5,285 bases of DNA, taken from Actinomycetota bacterium. Its GTDB lineage: Bacteria; Actinomycetota; Actinomycetes; Nanopelagicales; Nanopelagicaceae. The position numbers and the translations under genes are program-made. Shown here piece after piece: positions 1 to 5,187 of this stretch (its first letter is position 1; each line of letters opens with the position of its first letter). The notes under the pieces were generated by a model, which saw only the letters and a list, made by a program, of their open reading frames with translations, was not told where the DNA came from and did no database searches. The stretch is taken from the NCBI GenBank assembly GCA_947459935.1, contig CANHFN010000066.1, positions 1 to 5,285 of the forward strand, written 5' to 3'.

Positions 1-26
1 CTGTACTGCCCCGTAAGTCGAAATTG

Positions 27-57
27 AGGGGGTGTGAAATTGGCCTAATTACCCCTT
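27..57 (+). promoter_or_regulatory. Imperfect hairpin in the leader upstream of the DUF3052 gene
   Basis: Bases 27-33 (AGGGGGT) pair with 51-57 (ACCCCTT) with one G-T wobble. Inside, after an unpaired 34-37, AATT at 38-41 can pair with AATT at 47-50 around a five-base loop. No T tract follows, so it is a poor terminator candidate. Its right arm touches the proposed -35 box at 56-61, so it could be an operator-like site or chance. The strand is not determined: a gene to the left, outside the window, could read away from this region. Confidence is low. Confidence 0.25.
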
Positions 58-84
58 GCGCTCAGGCCCAGCATTGTGTGGACT
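56..84 (+). promoter_or_regulatory. Possible sigma-70 type promoter of the DUF3052-ahpE unit
   Basis: TTGCGC at 56-61 and TGGACT at 79-84 are separated by 17 bases. The -10 box is weak because its second base is G instead of A. It ends six bases before the GTG at 91, so transcription could begin at or next to the start codon, giving a leaderless message. This is the same geometry as the two clearer -10 boxes at the right end of the window. No Shine-Dalgarno sequence lies before the GTG, which fits this reading. Confidence 0.35.
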
Positions 85-90
85 TAGCCC

Positions 91-483
91 GTGCCTACAC
101 GGATGGGATTTGCCAAGGAGGACCTGGTTCTAGAGGTCGGCCTTGATAGCGATTGTGATTCCACAATTCGAGATCAGATCATGGCTATCACAGGCACCAC
201 TTTTCTTGAGGAAGCGGCATCTGAAGTCGTTGATGCTGTCTTATTGTGGTGGCGAGATGGTGATGGTGACTTGGTCGATGAGCTAATGGATGCACTTACA
301 TACCTATCTGAAACCGGACCTATCTGGGTGTTAACGCCAAAGGCCGGCCGAGATTTACATGTAGAACCTAGTGATATTCAAGATGCTGCACCTATTGCAG
401 GACTAAGTCAGACATCAACAATTGCGCTCGCAGGGGATTGGTCTGCAACTCGATTAGTGGCACGTAAAGCGGGCAAGAGGTAA
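91..483 (+). CDS. DUF3052 family protein, function unknown
   Basis: A 130-residue acidic protein that I recognise as the actinobacterial DUF3052 family (Rv2239c-like), for which I know no established function. Conserved-looking blocks are LLWWRDGDGDLVDEL (about residues 51-65), IWVLTPKAGR (78-87), HVEPSDI (90-96), AGLSQTST (103-110) and WSATRLV (117-123). There is no signal peptide or membrane segment, so it should be cytoplasmic. The GTG at 91 is taken as start: family similarity begins within the first ten residues, and the putative -10 box fits a leaderless message there. ATG at 103 (Met5) is the alternative, also without a ribosome site. The stop lies nine bases before ahpE, so the two are probably one transcript. 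In Mycobacterium the homologue also neighbours ahpE, with the pyruvate dehydrogenase gene aceE nearby; aceE is not in this window. Confidence 0.88.
   Translation: MPTRMGFAKEDLVLEVGLDSDCDSTIRDQIMAITGTTFLEEAASEVVDAVLLWWRDGDGDLVDELMDALTYLSETGPIWVLTPKAGRDLHVEPSDIQDAAPIAGLSQTSTIALAGDWSATRLVARKAGKR
475..480 (+). promoter_or_regulatory. Weak ribosome binding site for ahpE
   Basis: AAGAGG lies over the last codons of the DUF3052 gene, 12 bases before the ATG at 493. This spacing is longer than usual, so ahpE may depend partly on translational coupling to the upstream gene, whose stop is nine bases away. Confidence 0.4.
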
Positions 484-492
484 GTTTGCGCA

Positions 493-945
493 ATGACAAC
501 AATTGGACAAGCAGCACCTGATTTTACAATTCCAAATCAGCACGGAGAGGCAGTATCCCTCTCATCATTTAAGGGGAATAAAAATGTGTTGCTGATGTTT
601 TATCCATTCTCATTTACGGGAACCTGTACTGGCGAGCTATGCGCTCTCCGCGATGATCTTTCATCATTTCAAAATGATGATGTGCAAGTTTTGGCCATCT
701 CATGCGATTCCCCTTTCACGCAAAGAGTTTTTGCTGAGAACGAGGGATACCAATTTCCAGTACTTTCAGATTTCTGGCCACACGGTGCGGTTGCAAAGAC
801 ATACGGAGTTTTTGAAGAGTCAAAAGGTTGCGCCCTTCGCGGTAGTTTCTTGATCGATAAAGAAGGAATTCTTCGTTGGGAAGTAAAGAATGGATGGGCT
901 GCACGTGAAAATGCAGATTACAAGGCGGCAATTGCTGCTTTGTGA
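493..945 (+). CDS. ahpE: AhpE-type peroxiredoxin with an extra PrxQ-position cysteine
   Basis: A 150-residue thioredoxin-fold peroxidase that should reduce hydrogen peroxide, organic peroxides or peroxynitrite in the cytoplasm. The peroxiredoxin motif PxxxTxxC is P38, T42, C45, with C45 as peroxidatic cysteine. R116, in CALRGSF, fits the second conserved arginine. Length and numbering match Mycobacterium tuberculosis AhpE, a 1-Cys enzyme. Unlike that protein, which as I recall has aspartate there, this one has C50 five residues after C45 (CTGELC). That is the place of the resolving cysteine in PrxQ/BCP enzymes, so it might act as an atypical 2-Cys peroxidase. C71 and C113 are further cysteines. 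It follows the DUF3052 gene closely and precedes tRNA-Val with no terminator between. AhpE is preferred over PrxQ on overall sequence (APDFTIPNQHGEAVSLSSFKG, FYPFSFTGTC), but I could not run a tree. Confidence 0.92.
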   Translation: MTTIGQAAPDFTIPNQHGEAVSLSSFKGNKNVLLMFYPFSFTGTCTGELCALRDDLSSFQNDDVQVLAISCDSPFTQRVFAENEGYQFPVLSDFWPHGAVAKTYGVFEESKGCALRGSFLIDKEGILRWEVKNGWAARENADYKAAIAAL

Positions 946-976
946 GCGTGATTTAGGAAATTGCGGGCTCGTAAGT

Positions 977-982
977 TAAGAT
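977..982 (+). promoter_or_regulatory. Possible -10 box for tRNA-Val
   Basis: TAAGAT would place the transcript start near 989, about ten bases before the mature tRNA. No good -35 box is seen at the proper distance; TTAGGA at 953-958, with an 18-base spacer, is a poor match. The tRNA may also be read from the ahpE transcript, since no terminator separates them. Confidence 0.35.
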
Positions 983-998
983 TTGGGTCTGCAATACC

Positions 999-1070
999 GG
1001 GTGGTTAGCTCAGTGGTAGAGCGTCTCGTTTACACCGAGAATGTCGGGGGTTCGAAACCCTCACCGCCCA
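999..1070 (+). tRNA. tRNA-Val, anticodon UAC
   Basis: A complete 72-base cloverleaf. The acceptor stem is GGGTGGT (999-1005) with ACCGCCC (1063-1069), one G-U pair, and discriminator A1070. The D stem is GCTC (1008-1011) with GAGC (1019-1022). The anticodon stem is TCTCG (1024-1028) with CGAGA (1036-1040), around loop TTTACAC. The anticodon TAC is at 1031-1033 and reads GUA and probably other valine codons. The T stem is GGGGG (1046-1050) with CCCTC (1058-1062), around loop TTCGAAA. The 3' CCA is not encoded (bases after A1070 are CAG), so it must be added after transcription. The tRNA has a short trailer ending in the terminator at 1082-1111. Confidence 0.97.
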
Positions 1071-1081
1071 CAGATACAAAT

Positions 1082-1111
1082 ACAGATGCACACATTGTGC
1101 ATCTGTTTTTT
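1082..1111 (+). terminator. Intrinsic terminator after tRNA-Val
   Basis: A perfect 11-base-pair stem, ACAGATGCACA (1082-1092) with TGTGCATCTGT (1096-1106), closes a three-base loop. A run of six T at 1106-1111 follows, its first T being the last stem base. It ends the tRNA transcript, and any DUF3052-ahpE read-through, before the yceI promoter. Confidence 0.9.
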
Positions 1112-1126
1112 ATGTTTGTTTAGAAT

Positions 1127-1144
1127 TAGTTGAAAGTTCAACTA
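1127..1144. promoter_or_regulatory. Operator-like 18-base palindrome over the yceI -35 box
   Basis: TAGTTGAA-AG-TTCAACTA is a perfect inverted repeat with 8-base arms and a 2-base centre. The left arm contains most of the proposed -35 hexamer TTGAAA (1130-1135). Arm length and spacing suit a dimeric winged-helix regulator. MarR-family sites often have a TTGA...TCAA core of this kind, but the regulator is not in the window and its identity is inference. Binding here should block RNA polymerase, which predicts repression. Confidence 0.65.
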
Positions 1145-1158
1145 TATTAGGTTATGAT
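1130..1158 (+). promoter_or_regulatory. Promoter of the yceI-family gene
   Basis: TTGAAA (1130-1135) and TATGAT (1153-1158) are separated by exactly 17 bases; each differs from the consensus at one position. The predicted start is near 1164-1165, giving a leader of about 60 bases. This is the best-formed promoter in the window, which fits a gene that can be expressed strongly when the overlapping palindrome is unoccupied. Confidence 0.7.
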
Positions 1159-1166
1159 TATGGAGT

Positions 1167-1181
1167 ACCGCACTTAGCGGT
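1167..1181 (+). promoter_or_regulatory. Small hairpin near the 5' end of the yceI leader
   Basis: ACCGC (1167-1171) pairs with GCGGT (1177-1181) around the loop ACTTA. It would lie within a few bases of the predicted 5' end of the message. Such a hairpin could protect the RNA from decay, or form by chance; it is too far from the ribosome site to block it directly. Confidence 0.3.
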
Positions 1182-1212
1182 TTCAAACGAATAACTCATG
1201 AAAACAACTACA

Positions 1213-1218
1213 GAAGGA
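1213..1218 (+). promoter_or_regulatory. Ribosome binding site of the yceI-family gene
   Basis: GAAGGA lies seven bases before the ATG at 1226, a good match and spacing that supports this start. Confidence 0.75.
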
Positions 1219-1225
1219 TTTAAAC

Positions 1226-1768
1226 ATGTCAGTTTTAGCAACTTTGCCAGCAGGAACCTTCAACATCGATCCAACACACAGCCGCGTAGGTTTTAGCGCG
1301 CGCCATGCAATGGTTACAAAGGTACGTGGATCATTTAACGATTACACAGGCGTAGCAGTTGTTGCCGACGGTGTGGCTTCGATCAACATCGATATTACTG
1401 TTGCTTCTGTAGACACACGCAATGCAGACCGTGATGGACACCTACAGTCAGCTGATTTCTTTGATGTAGCCAGCTTTCCAAAGATCACATTTGCATCAAC
1501 TTCAGTCAAGGAATCTGGTTCAGACAAGATTGCCGTAGAAGGCAACTTAACCATCAAGGATGTAACAAAGCCGATCTCAATTGAATTTGAATACTCAGGA
1601 ACAGCAACCGATCCATTCGGAAATGCGCGCTTTGGTTTCGAAGGTACGGCTGAGATTAACCGTAAGGATTTTGGTCTCACATGGAATGCTGCCTTAGAAA
1701 CTGGCGGAATCCTGGTTTCTGAAAACATCAAGCTTGAGTTTGAAATCTCAACAATCGCAGCAAAGTAA
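1226..1768 (+). CDS. YceI-family lipocalin-like lipid-binding protein
   Basis: A 180-residue protein of the YceI family, a beta-barrel that holds polyisoprenoid or other long lipid chains. Family signatures are FNIDPTHSRVGFSARH (12-27), the RDGHLQSADFFD block (69-80) followed by FPKITFAST (84-92), GNLTIKDVTKP (107-117), and RKDFGLTWN (146-154) near the end. It has no signal peptide, so it should be cytoplasmic; many proteobacterial members are periplasmic. Length is usual for the family. It stands alone between two terminators with its own promoter and operator-like palindrome, so it is a regulated single-gene unit. The physiological ligand cannot be read from the sequence; roles in isoprenoid-quinone handling or stress response are known only for some relatives. 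Confidence 0.93.
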   Translation: MSVLATLPAGTFNIDPTHSRVGFSARHAMVTKVRGSFNDYTGVAVVADGVASINIDITVASVDTRNADRDGHLQSADFFDVASFPKITFASTSVKESGSDKIAVEGNLTIKDVTKPISIEFEYSGTATDPFGNARFGFEGTAEINRKDFGLTWNAALETGGILVSENIKLEFEISTIAAK

Positions 1769-1782
1769 TCTCTTAAGCCAAG

Positions 1783-1808
1783 GCCCCGCGAGAAATCGTG
1801 GGGCTTTT
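1783..1808 (+). terminator. Intrinsic terminator after the yceI-family gene
   Basis: GCCCCGCGA (1783-1791) pairs with TCGTGGGGC (1796-1804), nine pairs with one G-U, around the stable tetraloop GAAA. TTTT follows at 1805-1808. It begins 15 bases after the stop codon. The T tract is short, but the stem is GC-rich. Confidence 0.85.
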
Positions 1809-1818
1809 GCGCATTTAT

Positions 1819-1847
1819 TTGGTTTTCACTACCTGCTGACCTAAACT
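1819..1847 (+). promoter_or_regulatory. Probable promoter of the zinc-ribbon/RNase H unit
   Basis: TTGGTT (1819-1824) and TAAACT (1842-1847) are separated by 17 bases and lie between the yceI terminator and the next ATG. The predicted start near 1854 leaves a leader of about 32 bases with a normal ribosome site. Confidence 0.45.
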
Positions 1848-1871
1848 TAACCCACACTTACATATGCGGTC

Positions 1872-1876
1872 AGGAG
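1872..1876 (+). promoter_or_regulatory. Ribosome binding site of the zinc-ribbon gene
   Basis: AGGAG lies nine bases before the ATG at 1886 and supports this start. Confidence 0.75.
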
Positions 1877-1885
1877 AAATTAACG

Positions 1886-2614
1886 ATGAAGGCATCTCCA
1901 AGCGACCAGCGTTCGATTTTAGATATTGCACGTTTTGATCAGCAGGCAACATCATTACGACATAAGGCCGCCAACCTTCCAGAACTAGCTGATTTAGCCA
2001 GTACAACTGTTAAGGCAAATAACGCTAGAGATCTGCGAATTGCGGCAGAAACTGAACTCAGCGATGTTAAGCGTGAACTGCTAAGGGCAGAAGCCGATGT
2101 AGAACAAATCGTTATGCGCATTACCCGTGATGAAGCCAGGCTTAACGGGGGAAGCGCATCACCTAAAGAATTAGAACAACTCCAACATGAGGTTGGCACA
2201 CTCGGTGCTCGCAGAGCCGAACTAGAAGAGGTAGAACTCGAGATAATGATGCGGGTGGATGCTATCAATGAGCGCATTACATCTTTGAAGACAGAAGAAG
2301 CAGAACACGCGGCAGTAATTGCTGATCTTGAAATACGTAAAGAAAATGCAATGGCAACGATAAATAATGATTTGGATGCAATTACTAAGAATCGCAGTCA
2401 AACTCTGCAGAGCATCGATAAAGCGCTGGTTGATCTTTATGAGAAAATCCGAGAGACAACAGGCGGAGCAGGCGCGGCAGCACTTGTCGCAGGAGCGTGC
2501 ACGGGATGCAACCTTTCAATTAACGCAGTTGAGCTAAAGAGAGTTGCTGAAATTGCCGAAGATGAAGTTGTCCGATGTGAAGAATGCCGTTGCATTTTGG
2601 TGCGTGGAGTTTAA
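1886..2614 (+). CDS. Coiled-coil protein with C-terminal C4 zinc ribbon (CT398/DUF164-like)
   Basis: A 242-residue cytoplasmic protein. Residues about 10-190 are rich in Glu, Lys, Arg, Leu and Ala and read as a long alpha-helical coiled coil, with a turn near NGGSASPKELEQLQ (87-100), so it probably folds back as a hairpin. The C-terminus is a four-cysteine zinc ribbon: C205xxC208 and C231xxC234, with an extra C236. This is the layout of the CT398/HP0958 family and of actinobacterial Rv2229c-like proteins, often annotated as a nucleic-acid-binding zinc ribbon; the exact function is not established. It is followed without a single base of space by the RNase H/phosphatase gene, so they share a transcript and probably coupled translation. 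The NIF3-like gene that I recall upstream in Mycobacterium is not here; yceI takes that place. Confidence 0.9.
   Translation: MKASPSDQRSILDIARFDQQATSLRHKAANLPELADLASTTVKANNARDLRIAAETELSDVKRELLRAEADVEQIVMRITRDEARLNGGSASPKELEQLQHEVGTLGARRAELEEVELEIMMRVDAINERITSLKTEEAEHAAVIADLEIRKENAMATINNDLDAITKNRSQTLQSIDKALVDLYEKIRETTGGAGAAALVAGACTGCNLSINAVELKRVAEIAEDEVVRCEECRCILVRGV
2606..2609 (+). promoter_or_regulatory. Ribosome binding site of the RNase H/phosphatase gene inside the upstream gene
   Basis: GGAG lies in the last codons of the zinc-ribbon gene, five bases before the ATG at 2615, which directly follows the TAA at 2612-2614. A terminating ribosome would be placed on the next start, so coupling is likely. 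Confidence 0.6.
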
Positions 2615-3697
2615 ATGTCTCGTCATTTTCATCTAACTGCCGATGGTGGCTCCCGCGGTAATCCAGGTCCAGCAGGATATGGATCGGTAATCACCGAAAA
2701 CGGGAAAATCATCGCCGAGCTCTATGACTTCATTGGTGTTGCAACCAACAATGTTGCTGAATACAGCGGTTTGATTGCAGGTCTGACGGCCATCCATGAG
2801 ATTGATTCATCTGCCACGGTTGATGTGAAAATGGATAGCAAACTGGTAGTCGAGCAGATGTCAGGCCGTTGGCAAATTAAGCATGCAGATATGAGAGTTT
2901 TGGCGCAATCTGCCCGCGCTGCTCATAACCCGTCCCTTGTTTCTTACTCATGGATTCCGCGGGATGAGAACTCACATGCAGATCGTTTGGCCAATAAAGC
3001 CCTTGATCAGCAAGCAGGTGGCGGGGAAATCATTCAGGTGCAGCAGAACTATCTCACCGAGCGTTTACTATCTACTGAAAAGGCAACAACGATCTATTTA
3101 ATTCGACATGGGGAAACAATCTTGACCCCCTTCAAGAAGTTTTCTGGTGATGGTCCCTTAAATCCTGAACTAACAGCACAAGGTTTGGAGCAAGCCAACA
3201 AAGTGGCTGCAGCAATTGCAAAACTAAATCCTGAGGCCATCATCGCTTCTCCACTCAAGCGCACCAGTCAAACGGCAGAGGCAATTTCACGAACCACGGG
3301 ACTACCAATTATTTTTGAAGAATCCTGGATTGAATGCTCATTTGGGATCTGGGATGGTCTATCAATCGATGAAGTGAAAGAAAAGTATCCAGCAGATTAT
3401 CAATCATGGATCTCCTCAACAGGGTTTGCTCCGCCTGAAGGTGAGTCATATGACAATGTGGCCTTGCGTATTGATGCAGCTCTCAATCAAATTGCAGCAG
3501 AGTATCCAGGTCAAAGAGTTGTCGTTGTAACCCACAATGGAACAATCAAATCTGCTGCCAAAGTAGTTGTGGGTGCACCTGCTGAAAGCATTTTCCACAT
3601 TGATGTATCGCCTTGCTCCATCACGACAGTTAGCATCTGGCCAAGTGATGGCTTACGAGCGCTACGCAGCTTGAATGAACAGGCGCACCTGCACTAA
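2615..3697 (+). CDS. Bifunctional RNase HI / histidine-phosphatase (CobC-like) fusion
   Basis: A 360-residue two-domain protein. Residues 1 to about 135 are a type I ribonuclease H, which cuts RNA in RNA-DNA hybrids. The DGGSRGNPGPAGYG motif holds D10, NNVAEYSGL holds E49, VKMDSKLVVE holds D74 and HADRLAN holds D123, so the acidic catalytic set is present. After a short linker, residues about 158-350 form a histidine phosphatase of the phosphoglycerate-mutase superfamily. It shows RHGET (R164, H165), SPLKRTSQTA (R216), acid residue E240 before FGIWDG, and VTHNG (H307). The same fusion occurs in Mycobacterium (Rv2228c), where the second domain is CobC-like (alpha-ribazole phosphatase). The phosphatase substrate here is not shown by sequence; no other cobalamin gene is in the window. 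The stop codon abuts that of the convergent decarboxylase. Confidence 0.95.
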   Translation: MSRHFHLTADGGSRGNPGPAGYGSVITENGKIIAELYDFIGVATNNVAEYSGLIAGLTAIHEIDSSATVDVKMDSKLVVEQMSGRWQIKHADMRVLAQSARAAHNPSLVSYSWIPRDENSHADRLANKALDQQAGGGEIIQVQQNYLTERLLSTEKATTIYLIRHGETILTPFKKFSGDGPLNPELTAQGLEQANKVAAAIAKLNPEAIIASPLKRTSQTAEAISRTTGLPIIFEESWIECSFGIWDGLSIDEVKEKYPADYQSWISSTGFAPPEGESYDNVALRIDAALNQIAAEYPGQRVVVVTHNGTIKSAAKVVVGAPAESIFHIDVSPCSITTVSIWPSDGLRALRSLNEQAHLH

Positions 3698-5131
3698 TTA
3701 TTTTGTTACGCGGTAGGTTGCAAGAGTGGCATCGCTGGCATAAGCAATGCGCACTCCAGCCTTTTGAGTAGTTGCTAATCCATGCACGATTTGTTCCGTT
3801 AAAACTTCACCTGGTGCGACAACTGCAACACCTGGAGGATATGGTGCAATTAAATCAGCGCTAATTCGACCAATGGCTTCCTTCGCTGAAACAAACTCGG
3901 TATCTGCAAAATAAGCATCACGGATAGACATTGCCACGGTCGGGACAATTGACCAGCTAAGAGAAGTTTGAGTCTTTCGCGCTGGCCCTTGCAGTGATTT
4001 CAAAATAGGAACAAGTGCCTTTTCAACAACCTTAAAGTCATCTTCAGTATCGGCCAAGGTTGCCAAGAAAACGATTGTGTCTTGATCTGCCATCTCAACA
4101 CGGATGTTTGCTTTTTCTAGCTCTCTTTCAACATCCACCCCTGATAAACCTAAAATGTTTGCCCGCAAAACTATCTTGACTGGATCAAATCGTTGGGGGA
4201 GAAAATCAGTTGAATTCAGAAATATAGTGGCATCAAAATTTGCCTGAACTGAGGCTTTAAAGGATTCAACCAGCGAGATCAGTTGACTCGTTAACGCCTC
4301 GCCCCTGGTTTCAAGCAGTGCGCGGCATCCATCAATAGATGCTAGCGGAGCTCCGGCCGGAGAAGTTGTGTGAGTTGTTTCAAAGCTTTGTTCAATTCGA
4401 TCTAAGTTAAGCAACTTTCCTTGAGCCAAGAGCAGTGCAGATGCGCTATATCCTGGCAATGCTTTATGAACGCTAGTGATTAAAGCATCAGCACCTAACT
4501 GCAGCACATGCTGTGGAAGATGTGAACTAAAACCAAAATGCCCACCCCATGCTGCATCAACAATTACAGGTATTGAGTTTTCATGTGCTTTCTTAATGAG
4601 TGCGGGTAACTCTGAAATAGTTCCCAGATAGCCAGGTTCGGTCAGCAAAAGTGCAATTGGTTTTTGATCTAAGACACGTTCAAGTTCAGAGACTGGGATT
4701 CCGGTTGGAACACCAGTTGCTTGATCTATTTCAGGAGTTAACCAGATTGGTTCTAGGCCAGTTAGAACAAGTGCGCTCAGGACTGATCTATGAGCAGTGC
4801 GCGTAATGGCGATCTTGTCACCTGGTTTACCAAGAGCCAAGATGATTGCTTGGTTTGCATGAGTTGAACCACCTGTTGAAAAACGAGCATAATCTGCGCC
4901 CCACAGCGTTGCTGCTAATGCTTCAGCCTTCTTTAAGGTTCCTTGCGTTAGTTTAATTTCATCTAAGCCTCCATAGAGCGGAGTGTCAGAATCAACTACT
5001 GCGCCAAGGCCTTCATCTAATCGATGGGCTTTTTGCTTGTGACCTGGAATTGTGAATGCTGTGCGCTCAGATTCGAAGTAGCTTAAGTAGGCATCCAAGA
5101 GCGGTGCGCTCTTTCTTAACTCTGAGTTCAT
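3698..5131 (-). CDS. PLP-dependent Orn/Lys/Arg decarboxylase, SpeA-like
   Basis: A 477-residue fold-type I enzyme of the compact (Bacillus SpeA-like) Orn/Lys/Arg decarboxylase group, without the N-terminal wing domain of the large enterobacterial forms. It should remove CO2 from a basic amino acid to give agmatine, cadaverine or putrescine; the substrate cannot be decided here. Visible motifs are TIPGHK (27-32), DTPLYGGLDEIK (49-60), STGGST (85-90), RTAHRS (111-116, cofactor-stacking His114), D192 in VDAAWGGHFGF for the pyridine nitrogen, and SVHKALPG (220-227) with K223 as the PLP lysine. The C-terminal domain has APYPPGVAVVAPGE (429-442). The residue after D192 is alanine, where many relatives have DEAHG or DEAWG. 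There is no ribosome site at good spacing; the TAGGCT box suggests a leaderless message from the ATG at 5131. Its divergent neighbour gabT suggests amine/GABA catabolism. Confidence 0.9.
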   Translation of the reverse strand: MNSELRKSAPLLDAYLSYFESERTAFTIPGHKQKAHRLDEGLGAVVDSDTPLYGGLDEIKLTQGTLKKAEALAATLWGADYARFSTGGSTHANQAIILALGKPGDKIAITRTAHRSVLSALVLTGLEPIWLTPEIDQATGVPTGIPVSELERVLDQKPIALLLTEPGYLGTISELPALIKKAHENSIPVIVDAAWGGHFGFSSHLPQHVLQLGADALITSVHKALPGYSASALLLAQGKLLNLDRIEQSFETTHTTSPAGAPLASIDGCRALLETRGEALTSQLISLVESFKASVQANFDATIFLNSTDFLPQRFDPVKIVLRANILGLSGVDVERELEKANIRVEMADQDTIVFLATLADTEDDFKVVEKALVPILKSLQGPARKTQTSLSWSIVPTVAMSIRDAYFADTEFVSAKEAIGRISADLIAPYPPGVAVVAPGEVLTEQIVHGLATTQKAGVRIAYASDATLATYRVTK

Positions 5132-5137
5132 CTTCTA

Positions 5138-5143
5138 AGCCTA
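5138..5143 (-). promoter_or_regulatory. -10 box of the decarboxylase gene, leaderless
   Basis: On the - strand TAGGCT (TANNNT pattern) ends six bases before the ATG at 5131, the distance at which the A of the ATG would be the first transcribed base. No convincing -35 box lies upstream. AGAAG touches the ATG and is too close to serve as a Shine-Dalgarno site; only a weak AGG is further off. Confidence 0.55.
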
Positions 5144-5175
5144 ACCAATGGACTCGCGAGTAGGAAATGATGGCT

Positions 5176-5181
5176 TAGACT
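5176..5181 (+). promoter_or_regulatory. -10 box of gabT, leaderless
   Basis: TAGACT ends six bases before the ATG at 5188, so transcription can begin at the start codon. The bases between (TTTACC and neighbours) hold no Shine-Dalgarno match. No good -35 box is found 16-18 bases upstream. Actinobacteria commonly use such leaderless messages. Confidence 0.6.
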
Positions 5182-5187
5182 TTACCC

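Noticed and set aside
1..90. Start of a divergent gene (for example aceE) on the - strand
   Set aside because: The only ATG on the - strand here (74-72) runs into a stop within about nine codons, so any divergent gene must begin outside the window.
661..680. Nine-base inverted repeat (TCATCATTT / AAATGATGA) inside ahpE
   Set aside because: It encodes an ordinary peroxiredoxin stretch (SSFQNDD), is AT-rich, leaves only a two-base loop and has no T tract; most likely a codon-use coincidence.
1085..1104. Terminator stem as a tRNA-linked attachment site for an integrated element
   Set aside because: No copy of the tRNA 3' end is repeated in the window and no integrase or phage gene is near; the hairpin plus T run explains it as a terminator.
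1342..1857. 171-residue open frame on the - strand across yceI
   Set aside because: It lies antisense to a clear YceI-family gene, has no ribosome site or recognisable domain, and runs through the yceI terminator.
1815..2006. 63-residue - strand open frame spanning the yceI/zinc-ribbon spacer
   Set aside because: It overlaps the promoter, ribosome site and first 40 codons of the zinc-ribbon gene and shows no domain or start signal.
1939..2277. 112-residue open frame on the - strand inside the zinc-ribbon gene
   Set aside because: Its Ser-rich, low-complexity composition is the expected antisense reading of the Glu/Ala/Leu-rich coiled coil; there is no start signal.
3680..3691. CAGG-CGCA-CCTG hairpin as terminator of the RNase H gene
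   Set aside because: Only four base pairs, inside the coding region, and followed by an interrupted AT stretch rather than a T run on either strand.
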